Below, in pieces: positions 7,321 through 17,173 of a stretch of 64,000 nt of DNA; within the stretch, counting starts at the first letter, position 1, and every line of letters starts with the position of its first letter. Source of the stretch: Mariniphaga sp964398855 (GTDB taxonomy: Bacteria; Bacteroidota; Bacteroidia; Bacteroidales; Prolixibacteraceae); the NCBI GenBank assembly GCA_964398855.1, contig CAYNOQ010000004.1, positions 1 through 64,000 on the forward strand, read 5' to 3'. Position numbers and translations under genes: made by a program. The notes under the pieces are model-generated. The model was given only the letters and a program-made list of their open reading frames with translations, was not told the origin of the DNA and did not search any database.

Positions 7321-8769
7321 TCAGGCTTCTTGAAAAACTTTGCCTGATTTCTGTCTCTGCTCCACCCGGTTATGGGTTACAGGGATTTTTACCGTAAGCA
7401 TTGTTCCTTCATTTTCAATACTTTTTACCGAAATTTTTCCACCATGCATCTCTACAAACTCTTTACTAAGCTGCAAGCCAATGCCGGTACTGCTCTCCCC
7501 TTCCGTCCCAGCCCTGCCGGTTCCGTTATCGGGATTGAACAGGTTTTTTACCATTTCCGGTGGCATCCCGATACCGGTATCGGAAACCCGGATAGTGAAA
7601 AATTGGTGGTTTAAATTGCATTCAACGCCAATTTTCCCGTTTCGCGGGGTAAACTTCACAGCGTTGGAAACTAAGTTTCGAATTGCAGAGCCAATCAGCA
7701 CGGGATCAATCTCTGCTTTGAAATTTGAGAGATTTTTATCAACTGTCAGCTTTTTTTCATGGATTGCCATTTCAAACTCCCGGATACTGTTTTCAATCAA
7801 CTCTCCCATATCAGTTAGCTGCAGGGTGAGCTGCACTTTATTACGCTGAATCTGCCCCCATTCAAGCAGATTTTGAAGTCGTAGATAAGCGCTCTGTGAT
7901 GTCTTTTGTATAAACCGTTTCAATGTCTTTTCATCTTCTGCCGTCAAAGCTGCCTCTTCGTCCAATAAAATTTCGGACGAGCTAAGCAATACATGAAAAG
8001 GATTGCGCAAATCATGCGCAATTGTCGTGAACAGCTTGTCACGCAACGCATTTACCCTCTTCAGTTCCTTTGTTTTGTGCAGCAGTTCGGCATTTTGCTT
8101 TTCTAATAACTGTTGCTGACTGCGAATTGAACCGGATTGCCGCAAATGCTTCAGCGTATTGCCCCACATGATTAAATTGAGCAAAAACCCTACAACAATA
8201 ACTGAAAGCGCGTTGATTTGATGGGATAATATAATTGTTTTATCCGGCTGAAAAACAGGCAAAAGAAAGCTAAAAAAGAGAAAAGCTGCCGAAAACCAGA
8301 TTTTACTAAAAAAAGGCGAAATAAATATCAGCAATGAAACAACAACGATAACCATCAGAAAAGGGGTGATTGCCTGAGTTGACAGCTGATCAAAACAGGC
8401 GATGGCTGCACCTGAAAACAGGATAAACAGAAAAGAAATATGTAAAAGTGGTTTCCTCCATGTCAAAGAAAATTTTTGTCTGTCCCTTATTACATACATA
8501 TATACAGAAATCAGCATAAAGAAGCCGATAATAGCCAAATGGGCATAAATAATGTGCTGTCGCCAGACCCACTCAGTTCCGGTTGCTTCCCGGCTGCGCA
8601 AATAGAAAACAACAATCTGCAAGGTGCTGGTAATTATGGCAAACATGCTGATATATTTGAGATTCTGTGAATTTGTTTCACAGATAACCGGAAGAAAACT
8701 TTTCTTCTCTTCATCGGTCATTGCAAGCCTGCGCAACCGGACTCTGATATTTTCAAAAAAAACCTTCAC
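7321..8769 (-). CDS. Membrane sensor histidine kinase
   Basis: The N-terminal half has about six hydrophobic segments (first near ISMFAIITSTLQIVVFYL, last near LIMWG), then a coiled coil (LLEKQNAELLHKTKELKRVN). The HisKA phosphoacceptor is TTIAHDLRNPF, and the HATPase domain follows with N-box NLVSNAVKF, DTGIGM and GIGLQL. The C terminus is a short basic tail. The start is uncertain: I chose GTG 8769, which clears the preceding gene; an in-frame TTG at 8793 overlaps it by 11 bases and an ATG at 8721 would drop the N-terminal FFENIRVRLRRL segment typical of such kinases. It follows a lone receiver gene on the same strand, which may be its partner. The signal is unknown. Confidence 0.85.
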   Translation of the reverse strand: MKVFFENIRVRLRRLAMTDEEKKSFLPVICETNSQNLKYISMFAIITSTLQIVVFYLRSREATGTEWVWRQHIIYAHLAIIGFFMLISVYMYVIRDRQKFSLTWRKPLLHISFLFILFSGAAIACFDQLSTQAITPFLMVIVVVSLLIFISPFFSKIWFSAAFLFFSFLLPVFQPDKTIILSHQINALSVIVVGFLLNLIMWGNTLKHLRQSGSIRSQQQLLEKQNAELLHKTKELKRVNALRDKLFTTIAHDLRNPFHVLLSSSEILLDEEAALTAEDEKTLKRFIQKTSQSAYLRLQNLLEWGQIQRNKVQLTLQLTDMGELIENSIREFEMAIHEKKLTVDKNLSNFKAEIDPVLIGSAIRNLVSNAVKFTPRNGKIGVECNLNHQFFTIRVSDTGIGMPPEMVKNLFNPDNGTGRAGTEGESSTGIGLQLSKEFVEMHGGKISVKSIENEGTMLTVKIPVTHNRVEQRQKSGKVFQEA

Positions 8770-8782
8770 TCTATACAAGTCA

Positions 8783-9172
8783 CTAAGAATCAATTACTTT
8801 AAGAAACTTCTCAACTTTATCGAATATTTGCATTGCCTGTATGGGTTTGGCAAGATAATCGTCGCATCCAGCATTGAGAATTTCATTTTTCTGCCCGTTT
8901 AGTCCATAAGCGGTGACCGCAATCACCGGTAGGTCCTTTCGCATCTTTTTTATAATTCCGGTAGCAGTATAGCCATCCATCACCGGCATTTTCATATCCA
9001 TAAAGACCAGATCAATATCCGAACGCTTTTCAACAATTTCCACTCCCTGCTGCCCATTGCGTGCACAAAGCACTTCCGCCTTGTATCTTTTTTGCAGCAA
9101 CATCCGCAATACAAGAATGTTGGATTCTTCATCTTCAACAATCAAAAAAACAAGTTCACCATGATTGTTCAT
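8783..9172 (-). CDS. Single-domain response regulator (CheY-like)
   Basis: A stand-alone receiver of 129 residues with acidic pocket EDEE, phosphorylated Asp in DLVFMDMKMPVMDG, conserved Thr in AVTAYG and Lys in YLAKP. It has no output domain, so it acts by protein contact or as a relay intermediate. It closely resembles the receiver at the end of the hybrid kinase just upstream: both share MPVMDGY, TAYG/TTYG and AGCDDYLAKP. This suggests it arose by duplication within the locus. It sits 34 bases after the hybrid kinase and just before a membrane kinase, consistent with a shared phosphorelay. Confidence 0.9.
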   Translation of the reverse strand: MNNHGELVFLIVEDEESNILVLRMLLQKRYKAEVLCARNGQQGVEIVEKRSDIDLVFMDMKMPVMDGYTATGIIKKMRKDLPVIAVTAYGLNGQKNEILNAGCDDYLAKPIQAMQIFDKVEKFLKVIDS

Positions 9173-9206
9173 TGTTTAATTTTTTTCGTTTAAAATTTCA
9201 TTCAAA

Positions 9207-12200
9207 TTAATTTCTGTATTTATTCTGAATTATTCTCGCCTTTTTCAAATACTCCTTTGATAAATGCTTCTCAATCTTCTCTAACAAATCGACCGTATTC
9301 ACCGGTTTGGCAAGGTAATCGTCGCAACCCGCATCAATGGCTTTAGTTTCATCGCCTGTCAGTCCGTAGGTAGTGATAGCTATAACCGGCAGTCCCGGAT
9401 TGAAAGCTTTTATGATCCGCGTTGCCTCATACCCATCCATTACGGGCATTTTCAAATCCATGAGCACCAATGAAACGTCACGGTTTTGCTTTACATAGTC
9501 CACTGCTTCCCAGCCATTTGAAGCCCTGATGACCGTAGCATTGATTTTCTTTTGCAAAAATTTGTTTATAATACTGTAACTCAATTCTTCATCCTCAGCA
9601 ATGAGTATAACCGGACCGGATTCTCCCCTGCTTTGAGCCGAAGTAACTATGGCTCCGGGAGATAAAACAGGTGCTTTCTTTTGCTGAACGGGAATCTGGA
9701 TACGAAAAGTTGTTCCTATATTTTTTTGAGAGGAAAAAGATATCTTTCCTCCCAGAAGATTGACTAATCCTTTGCAAATTGCCAATCCTAAGCCGCTCCC
9801 TTCATATTTGCGCGTATTTCCGGTATCCTCCTGAATGAAATAATTGAAAATCTGCTTGTAGAATTCCGGCTCCATGCCAATTCCTGTATCCCGGATTTCA
9901 AAAAAGAGGTCGGGATATTTGCTTCTGACAGCAAAGTCGATGGTGCCGTGCTGTGTAAATTTGAAAGCATTTTCAAGAATAAGCGACAACGCCTTCTCTA
10001 TAAGCTCCTTGTCGGAATAGATAAACTTCAGCTCAGGATTAACTTCAGAGACAATCTTAAACGCTATGTTTTTTATCCGGGCTTCATGTTTAAATCGCTC
10101 CTCAAGCGACACAATCAATTCACTCAGATTAAAAGTCTTTAAATGTGGTGTCATTTCACCCGACTGCAACAGCGAAATATCCATATAATGGGTAATGGTT
10201 TTAACCAGCCGCTTACTGCTTTTATTGATAATTTTTATCAAATCCTGCCGTTCCGAATCGGAAATATCGGCATCGCCAATCAGAGCAGATGCACCTACAA
10301 TTCCATTCAGCGGAGTTCTCACCTCATGCGAAACATTGTTCAGGAAGGCAGATTTAATCCGATTACCCGCTTCTGCCTTCAGCCGGGCAGTTGTCAGTTC
10401 CTGATTCAATTTCCATGTGCGGTTGTTGATTTTCAGCAACTCCTCATTCAGCCTGAACAGCTCGTTGTTCTGCTCCTGCAATTTTCGCTGACTTTCAATC
10501 AGCGCTCTTTTTGCCTCCTTCTTTTCGGTAATATCCTTTGAAATCCCCATCACCACAAGCCTCTCATTTTCAGGCAGTGAGATGACATTTATTTCAGCAT
10601 CGCGAATCTCGCCGGATTTTGTTTTATACTGAAATTCATAGCTTGGCTGAAGTTGCATTCCCTGAGCGCGCGCGTTGTAGCGATCTTTAAAAACTGCCTT
10701 GCTTTTATCAGTCATCAGCACATTGATATCGAACGTCTCGGAAAGCAGCTCCGCTTTGGAATATCCCACCATATCCTGATAGGACTTATTAACATAAATA
10801 AACTGTCTGCCCTTCAGCAGATAAATTCCATCGGTTGCATTATCAATGAACGTTCGGAATCTTTTTTCGCTCTCCTCAAAATTCCGGGATGCAGTGTAAT
10901 GAGCCAGCCAAAGCCCGATCTTGTCTGCTATTTGTTTCAGCTGTTTTTCATCACTTTTTGAAAAATCGAGCTTCGGGGAAGTAGCTATTGCAAGAACGCC
11001 TCTTTTTTTGTCGGCAACATTAAACTTCAGCCTGGAAATTCTGCTATTTTCAGTTTTACTCAAAGTCTCACCATACTCTTTGTTGTCATATTTCAGGGAA
11101 ACAGCGTTGATTTCATCCGGGTAATTTCGTTTTATAATTTCAACAACAGCAGGCAGAAACGAATCCGGTTTTTGTTTTTTGTGTCTCTCCTCATTTATCT
11201 CTTTTAAGCAGACCAAATCTTTGATTTTTCGGTTCAGGCTCTGTGTTCTGCTGTCAATCGATTTTTCCATCACCACCCACCGATTACGCGTAATGGCGAT
11301 TAAAATAACCATTGCAAGCGTAAAAATCAACCCGGCAAAAATGACGGTGTGTTTGCGAAAAATTGCATATTGGGATTCAAATTTCTTTGTGCTGTGCGCC
11401 TCAATAATATAGGTATTATAAAATAAAAACAGCGGAATATATTGTGCATGTAAAAAATTCCTCTGCGGCTCTGAAAATGATTTCTGCTGATATTCAATCG
11501 GGTAAGCTGCCATCCTTTGGTAGTTTTCGGAGTTCCGGATTTGATAAAATCCAAGCTGCATCATTTCTTCAAGTTCGTTGGATTTGGGCAGAATATTATC
11601 AAACACCTTCTGTGGTTCCAGAATTGCCAGTATGATTCCGCCAGACGCATTGCCATTTGTACTGTTTTTTGAAAACGGATATGCAGCAGCAATAAAGCAC
11701 CTCTCTGTTTGCATGGTTTTATTTGGAATAATACCTGACGCAACAACGCTTTTCCTCTTAAATGCATCGGAAATTACCTGCTTAAGCAGCTCTGTATTTT
11801 CGGAGTAAAAGCTGTTTTCAGACATTTTGCTTTCAATGCTGTATCCATATTTCAGATGAAGAAATTTGTCCTCCATTATCATCTGATTACCCAAAAGATT
11901 ATCCGGACTTTCATCAATGTCCTCTTGCAGTTCAAACATCAAAACTGCATCGGTGTAATTCAAATCAACTAAAGACACAATAAAATCAACAAATTTGTTA
12001 TACTCAATGCTGTCCTGATTCTGAATGAAAGTAGCCAGCAGGCTCAGGTTTCTCTGAATATTCAAAAAAGTGCGGTGCAGGTTTATCTGCTGCGTGCCGG
12101 CAATATTTTTAAAAGATAAATCCCGCTCCTGCCTGCTCACATCCTGATTGATTTGCATTACGGCACCGGTCATAAACAAACCGGTTATCAGAACAGCCAC

Positions 12201-12902
12201 CGTTTCAATATGCCTGAATTTTTGCCGGATAGGAATTGTTTGTTTGTCGCGCCAAACTACAGAAACAGTTATGAGCAAAAAGAGCAGAAAAAGCGTAAAA
12301 ATAATCGCAACACTCTTTTTCTTCGCTTTTTTTAATCGGACAAAATAACCGGCAGCTGGGTAGTCTATCCCGCCCAACAGCTCTGTTTCAGAATCTTTTC
12401 CATCGAGAAAAGGATAAAGAACAGTTATCCATTTCTGACCATCTATCGTGTAAATCTCAGAAATTTGTGCCCGTTTGCTCTCCGTTACCTTTTGATAGAG
12501 CATCGCCGGATCAGAATAGATTTCTCCAAACTTGTAGCGTGAGTTTTCCTTTTCATCTGCCAATACAATCCTTCCGGCATCAGCGTCAGTCCGGATGAAA
12601 AATATTTTTTCGCCGTCCAGATAATCCTGATAAGCTCTCAGATGCTCAACAAAATTGCGGGATACTTTTTTGGATTCGGAAATTTTTTGAAGTGAACTGG
12701 TACTAATTGCATCACCCAGAACCCGGACTTTGTTAATCAGGTTGTTCTGCAGCTCCTTTTTGATAAAAGAAAACTGCCAAACACTAAGTCCTGTAGTAAA
12801 AGCTAAAAATAGCACAACAAGCCCAATCCAGGGTAAATGGTGCTTACGGAAATATCCAATACCAGCAGTAAGCTTTGCAAAATTTGATTTTTTTGCACGC
12901 AT
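9207..12902 (-). CDS. Hybrid sensor histidine kinase with CHASE-like, PAS and receiver domains
   Basis: A 1231-residue membrane sensor. There are hydrophobic segments near 22-40, 198-217 and 240-258, and another near 505-525. Between the last two is a large extracytoplasmic region that resembles a CHASE domain (LHRTFLNIQRNLSLLATFI near its start). Inside the cell come a GAF-like region (about 570-670), a PAS domain (TDGIYLLKGRQFIYVNKSYQ, about 685-800), a coiled coil, HisKA (NNVSHEVRTPLNG), HATPase (ENAFKF, DTGIGM, GSGLGL) and a C-terminal receiver (LVLMDLKMPVMDG). This is a typical phosphorelay sensor of Bacteroidetes. It heads a three-gene minus-strand block with the lone receiver and the second kinase. 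The ligand is unknown. Confidence 0.88.
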   Translation of the reverse strand: MRAKKSNFAKLTAGIGYFRKHHLPWIGLVVLFLAFTTGLSVWQFSFIKKELQNNLINKVRVLGDAISTSSLQKISESKKVSRNFVEHLRAYQDYLDGEKIFFIRTDADAGRIVLADEKENSRYKFGEIYSDPAMLYQKVTESKRAQISEIYTIDGQKWITVLYPFLDGKDSETELLGGIDYPAAGYFVRLKKAKKKSVAIIFTLFLLFLLITVSVVWRDKQTIPIRQKFRHIETVAVLITGLFMTGAVMQINQDVSRQERDLSFKNIAGTQQINLHRTFLNIQRNLSLLATFIQNQDSIEYNKFVDFIVSLVDLNYTDAVLMFELQEDIDESPDNLLGNQMIMEDKFLHLKYGYSIESKMSENSFYSENTELLKQVISDAFKRKSVVASGIIPNKTMQTERCFIAAAYPFSKNSTNGNASGGIILAILEPQKVFDNILPKSNELEEMMQLGFYQIRNSENYQRMAAYPIEYQQKSFSEPQRNFLHAQYIPLFLFYNTYIIEAHSTKKFESQYAIFRKHTVIFAGLIFTLAMVILIAITRNRWVVMEKSIDSRTQSLNRKIKDLVCLKEINEERHKKQKPDSFLPAVVEIIKRNYPDEINAVSLKYDNKEYGETLSKTENSRISRLKFNVADKKRGVLAIATSPKLDFSKSDEKQLKQIADKIGLWLAHYTASRNFEESEKRFRTFIDNATDGIYLLKGRQFIYVNKSYQDMVGYSKAELLSETFDINVLMTDKSKAVFKDRYNARAQGMQLQPSYEFQYKTKSGEIRDAEINVISLPENERLVVMGISKDITEKKEAKRALIESQRKLQEQNNELFRLNEELLKINNRTWKLNQELTTARLKAEAGNRIKSAFLNNVSHEVRTPLNGIVGASALIGDADISDSERQDLIKIINKSSKRLVKTITHYMDISLLQSGEMTPHLKTFNLSELIVSLEERFKHEARIKNIAFKIVSEVNPELKFIYSDKELIEKALSLILENAFKFTQHGTIDFAVRSKYPDLFFEIRDTGIGMEPEFYKQIFNYFIQEDTGNTRKYEGSGLGLAICKGLVNLLGGKISFSSQKNIGTTFRIQIPVQQKKAPVLSPGAIVTSAQSRGESGPVILIAEDEELSYSIINKFLQKKINATVIRASNGWEAVDYVKQNRDVSLVLMDLKMPVMDGYEATRIIKAFNPGLPVIAITTYGLTGDETKAIDAGCDDYLAKPVNTVDLLEKIEKHLSKEYLKKARIIQNKYRN

Positions 12903-12930
12903 CCCGTATTTATATTTGTGTTAGTGTCCA

Positions 12931-12938
12931 CAAATATA
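12931..12938 (-). promoter_or_regulatory. Promoter -7 element of the hybrid kinase block
   Basis: On the minus strand the sequence reads TATATTTG, 28 bases ahead of the ATG at 12902. Confidence 0.45.
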
Positions 12939-13033
12939 GTAAAATCAAAAACATTATTCCAAATTGATGTATAAAATAGTGAAACCATTAGTGCCGCCAG
13001 CCTGATACGCTACGGATTCTTCAGAAAGTCAGT

Positions 13034-15268
13034 CTAATTTTGGATCAATTCCAGCAACCCGATATAATCTTGCCTCCCCGGGAAAAGCCTGTTCAATTCA
13101 AGAGCGTATCGTTTTGCCTGTTCTCTGTTTCTTTCCTGAAGATAGAAATGTGTCAGCGCGTAGAGCAGCCGCTCGTTTCCGGGAATATTTTTTATTCCCC
13201 TCAAAAATGTATTTTCCGCTTTTGTAGCCTGATTCTGTTGCTGGTATAGCAATCCTAAATTGTAGTATGCAGCTGCATTCTGAAGGTTTTTCTCAATACT
13301 TTTCTCCAAAAAGATAATTGCCGAGTCGGGTCTGTTGATTTCGGCATACAACAGCCCCAATGAATAGAAAGCATAATCATAATCCGGCTCCTGTTCGATA
13401 ACTTTTTTTAATAATCCTGCCGCTTCCTGATTACGGTTTTGGGAATTGTATATCAGAGACAGATTCATTCTTGCCATATTCTGATAGTTGTCATCCGCAA
13501 TCGCCTTTTCATAATATTCCTGTGCCTGATTTGCCTGTCCTGCACGCTGAAAATATTGCCCTAAATACAACTTCCCGGACGGAAAATCGGAATTCAGCGT
13601 ACTTGTTTCAAAAAATTCTTCACCAACACGATTATACTGAGCAACGTCGCCGGCAGAAGCAAAAGAGATATCCGCACCGGAAAGTGCGTTATAGGCGGCA
13701 AGCCGCACCATTTTCACCGTATCAAAAAGTGATTTCATCATATTGGTTTTATATTCTTCAATGTTGTACAATCCCAACCCCTCCACTGCTGTGCGCCGCA
13801 CAAGTGCCGCCGGGTGCTGCAAAGAACCCAATAATGCCCGAAAAGCTTCCTCTCCGGCATAATTTTCTAAATGAAAAAGGGCAGTTGCTTTTGCAATATC
13901 CGGAATGGTATCAATAGTTGTAAAATGAGCTATCTCCTTTGGCGAAGATTCCAGATGAACAGCCCTGAGCAATATCTCAGAATAATGAAATTGCCGTTTG
14001 TTGCCATACCATGTATTCACCCAGTCCGCCGCCCACTGAGACGACTGATCTTCATGGCATCTGTTACATGCATTGGGCACATCGTATTTTACGCTCAAAT
14101 CGGGGCGCGGAACGCGAAAACTGTGATCGGGACGATAATCGTTCACCATATAGTAGCGTCCGGGCATGTGACAGCTTTCACATTTTGCCCCATCACTTCC
14201 CGGCTCGTGAAAATGGTGGGATTTGTTGTCATAAGTCTGTAGATCATGGCATTGCAAACAGAGCAGATTTCCCTCCATTTTACGCCTGTAGGTGTGCGGG
14301 TCGTGGCAATCGAGACAGCGCACGCCCTCCCTGTACATCCTGCTTTGGGTAAAAGAGCCCCAAACATAAACTTCATCTAAAATCTGCCCGTCGGCATAGT
14401 ACAGATCGGGGCGCAAAATTTCAGGACTGTATTGCTGCATCCAGTGCTCTTCAAAATTAAAACTGTTGGTCAGCTGACTTCTGCGCGAATGACATCTTGC
14501 GCAAAACTGCATCTGCTCCTGCTGCGATGAGAAAGCGCCCAAAAAAACTGACGAATTTACCAATTCCGGCTTGGCATCGGCTCTTGCCAGCCTGATATGT
14601 TCGCTTCCCGGTCCATGGCACGCTTCGCACGAAACATTTATTTCATCCCATGTTGTATGGTAACTGTCCGATTCAGCCTGATAATTTTTTTGAAGATTTG
14701 TGGAGTGACAATCGGCGCACATATTATTCCACGTCTGTGCTCCACCGCTCCAGTGAAGCCATTCACTGTGATGAATTTCCAAATCGGGATAGAGGTCAAA
14801 CCATTTGTTTTCCATGCTGTCCCACGCCACATGCGTACACTGGTAGCGCCCATCCGGAAATTCGATGATATACTGCTGCAAAGGATAATAGCCAAAAGTG
14901 TATCTTACACTGAATGTGTCGGGATTTCCATTGCGGTTTTCCAAAACCATATAAAAGGTACTGTCATTTTGGAACATCCTGTTCGTAAAACCTTTGCTTT
15001 TAAAAACAGCGTTGTTGAAATCACCGAGGACCGACTGCATATCAGCAACCTGCATTGATTTATAATGGTCTGAAAGCTTCCACGCTTCATATTCGGATTC
15101 ATGGCACTCTTTGCACGCCATGCTCCCGGCAAAAACAGATTCACGAGCACTCTGCCTAATGATCTTGCGATTGGTTTTATCGGGAAAAATGAAAAAAAGC
15201 CAAATAAAAACAGCTAAAAAGAGAGCTATCGAAATTAGCGCAAACTTGTTTTTAAAGACATTTTTCAT
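13034..15268 (-). CDS. Octaheme c-type cytochrome with HEAT and TPR C-terminal region
   Basis: A 744-residue exported protein with an N-terminal membrane anchor (about 9-28). Eight CxxCH haem c sites are visible: CKECH (first, Cys52), CADCH, CEACH, CARCH, CLDCH, CLQCH, CESCH and CNRCH. The haem region covers roughly the first 400 residues and ends in two histidine-rich stretches. It is followed by HEAT-like repeats (HPAALVRRTAVEGLG) and about five TPRs (YYNLGLLYQQQNQATKAENT). Such fusions occur in Bacteroidetes and Planctomycetes and are often labelled cytochrome c554-like; the reaction is unknown. It should act on the periplasmic side, with TPRs docking a partner. No cytochrome maturation gene is in the window. 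It is transcribed alone or behind nadA. Confidence 0.85.
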   Translation of the reverse strand: MKNVFKNKFALISIALFLAVFIWLFFIFPDKTNRKIIRQSARESVFAGSMACKECHESEYEAWKLSDHYKSMQVADMQSVLGDFNNAVFKSKGFTNRMFQNDSTFYMVLENRNGNPDTFSVRYTFGYYPLQQYIIEFPDGRYQCTHVAWDSMENKWFDLYPDLEIHHSEWLHWSGGAQTWNNMCADCHSTNLQKNYQAESDSYHTTWDEINVSCEACHGPGSEHIRLARADAKPELVNSSVFLGAFSSQQEQMQFCARCHSRRSQLTNSFNFEEHWMQQYSPEILRPDLYYADGQILDEVYVWGSFTQSRMYREGVRCLDCHDPHTYRRKMEGNLLCLQCHDLQTYDNKSHHFHEPGSDGAKCESCHMPGRYYMVNDYRPDHSFRVPRPDLSVKYDVPNACNRCHEDQSSQWAADWVNTWYGNKRQFHYSEILLRAVHLESSPKEIAHFTTIDTIPDIAKATALFHLENYAGEEAFRALLGSLQHPAALVRRTAVEGLGLYNIEEYKTNMMKSLFDTVKMVRLAAYNALSGADISFASAGDVAQYNRVGEEFFETSTLNSDFPSGKLYLGQYFQRAGQANQAQEYYEKAIADDNYQNMARMNLSLIYNSQNRNQEAAGLLKKVIEQEPDYDYAFYSLGLLYAEINRPDSAIIFLEKSIEKNLQNAAAYYNLGLLYQQQNQATKAENTFLRGIKNIPGNERLLYALTHFYLQERNREQAKRYALELNRLFPGRQDYIGLLELIQN

Positions 15269-15340
15269 CTTTTAAATGATGGGGTATAAATTTGCAAATA
15301 AAATTACCAGGAAACGGCAAGTTGTTCAAATTGAACCGGT

Positions 15341-16273
15341 TCAATTTGACAATTCCAGCATTTTCTGAATAGGCATCACTGCCTTTCTGATAATTTCATC
15401 ATCCAGTCTGATTTCAAACTTGTCGTCTCGCAAACTCTCATACACCTTTTGCAAAGTGTGCATTTTCATAAATCTGCAATCGTTGCACCCACATGTAGAG
15501 TCGATGGGTGGCGCCGGAATAAACGTTTTGTCGGGATTTTTCTTTCGCATTTGGTGCAAAATACCCGATTCGGTGGCAACGATAAACTTCTTGCTTTCAT
15601 CTGTGGTTGCAAACCTGAGCAGCGCCGAAGTTGAACCAATAAAATCGGCAGCAATCTGAACCGGCCTGGTGCATTCAGGATGTGCAATCAGCTTTGCATC
15701 AGGATGCTCTTCAAGAATATTCATAATTTTCTCAAGAGAAAATTCTTCATGAACATGACAGGCGCCATCCCATAATAGCATGTTCCTGCCCGTTAAACCG
15801 TTCAGGTAATTCCCTAAATTACGGTCGGGAGCAAAAATAATGGGCTGACTTTCAGGAATGCTGTTGATAATTTTCAAAGCATTGGTAGAAGTGCAGGTAA
15901 TATCCGTTAAAGCCTTTACATCAGCAGTTGTATTTACATAAGATACAACAATGTGGTCGGGATGCTGCTCCCGGAAAGCTCTGAATTCATCCACAGGGCA
16001 GGATTCGGCAAGCGAGCAGCCGGCTCTCAGGTCGGGCAGCAACACTTTTTTCTGTGGCGATAAAATTTTTGCAGTTTCAGCCATGAAATGAACTCCTGCA
16101 AAAACAATTACATCAGCATCAGTTTCTGCGGATTTCCGGGAAAGATCAAGGCTGTCTCCCACAAAATCGGCAATTTCCTGAATTTCGGCAACCTGGTAAT
16201 AGTGCGCCAGAATTACTGCATTTTTCTCCTTGCGCAAAGCGTTTATCTTTTCATTTAAAACATTTTTTTCCAT
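15341..16273 (-). CDS. nadA: Quinolinate synthase NadA
   Basis: Condenses iminoaspartate with dihydroxyacetone phosphate to quinolinate in de novo NAD synthesis, using a 4Fe-4S cluster. The N terminus AVILAHYYQ and the GDSLDLS segment are diagnostic. Candidate cluster ligands are Cys86 (LRAGCSLAE), Cys171 (WDGACHVH) and one of the CGCNDC group (260-265). The length of 310 residues is normal. I chose ATG 16273; a GTG codon lies directly before it. It is 35 bases downstream of a racemase-like gene on the same strand, so the two are probably one operon. nadB and nadC are not in the window. Confidence 0.93.
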   Translation of the reverse strand: MEKNVLNEKINALRKEKNAVILAHYYQVAEIQEIADFVGDSLDLSRKSAETDADVIVFAGVHFMAETAKILSPQKKVLLPDLRAGCSLAESCPVDEFRAFREQHPDHIVVSYVNTTADVKALTDITCTSTNALKIINSIPESQPIIFAPDRNLGNYLNGLTGRNMLLWDGACHVHEEFSLEKIMNILEEHPDAKLIAHPECTRPVQIAADFIGSTSALLRFATTDESKKFIVATESGILHQMRKKNPDKTFIPAPPIDSTCGCNDCRFMKMHTLQKVYESLRDDKFEIRLDDEIIRKAVMPIQKMLELSN

Positions 16274-16308
16274 CACTAAGCTTTTTTGAATTGTTAAACC
16301 ATTAAATT

Positions 16309-17004
16309 CTAAATCATTCCCTTTTCGAGAATAGCTTCAACATGAATCCGGGTCGTGTTAAGAAAAGGAATTCCCAGATACTCCTCCTGCGTAAACATAA
16401 TCGGGAATTCGGTACAACCCAATATCAATGAATCAATCTGCCGTTTGTCTATCATTTTCTGAACAATCTGAAGCAGCTCTTTTTTGGTGCTCTCTTTAAA
16501 AATTCCCAACTCAAGTTCGGTAAAAAGAAGCTCGTTAATTCTCTCCACATCATCTTCATCGGGTGACATAACCTCAATGTTGTCTTTTGCAAAAACGTCT
16601 GAAAAGAAGGAAGCATCCATAGTGAATTTTGTACCAAACAAACCGCAACGCTTCAGCCCCATCTGTTTTGCCTTAATTCTGCTAACCTCAACGATACTAA
16701 TCAGCGGAACATTTACTTTTTCCTGAATCTCATCAAAAAAAAGGTGGGGTGTGTTTGCACTGATAGCTGCAAAATCAACTCCGGCAGCTTCAAGTTTCAA
16801 CACACATTCCGTAATGTATTCAGCAGCACCTACCTTATCCCCGCTTTTCAACTTTTCAATAAATTTACGCATGGTAACGCTGAAAATCACAATTTCAGGA
16901 TAATTCAGCGTTTTATCCGTAAGGTTTACCTGCTGAATCATCTCCTTATAGTAATCTATTGTTGCTTCCGGTCCCAAACCGCCAATTATTCCTATTGTCT
17001 TCAT
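16309..17004 (-). CDS. Aspartate/glutamate racemase family protein
   Basis: PLP-independent Asp/Glu/hydantoin racemase fold, 231 residues. The N terminus IIGGLGPEATIDYY and the C-terminal LILGCTEFP with Cys197 match the family closely. The first catalytic position, usually Cys (or Thr in the L-Asp/Glu racemase YgeA) in a C-N-T motif, reads S82-A83-N84-T85 here, so one of the two catalytic thiols is absent. It may be a one-base racemase, another activity on acidic amino acids, or a binding protein. It lies directly upstream of nadA, and NadA's precursor is made from L-aspartate, so a role in aspartate supply is a reasonable inference. Confidence 0.8.
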   Translation of the reverse strand: MKTIGIIGGLGPEATIDYYKEMIQQVNLTDKTLNYPEIVIFSVTMRKFIEKLKSGDKVGAAEYITECVLKLEAAGVDFAAISANTPHLFFDEIQEKVNVPLISIVEVSRIKAKQMGLKRCGLFGTKFTMDASFFSDVFAKDNIEVMSPDEDDVERINELLFTELELGIFKESTKKELLQIVQKMIDKRQIDSLILGCTEFPIMFTQEEYLGIPFLNTTRIHVEAILEKGMI

Positions 17005-17173
17005 TCTGCCACAAATTAAATTAATTCTTTTGAAAAAGCCGTATCAGAATTGTCCTGATACTTCCCACAAAAATAAACAATTAAACCAGACCATAAAAAG
17101 ACCTTTTTGTTTTATGCGCCGGTTTAGTATTAAAATATCTGCGAAAATTTGCGAAAAGCAAATTAAACAAGAA

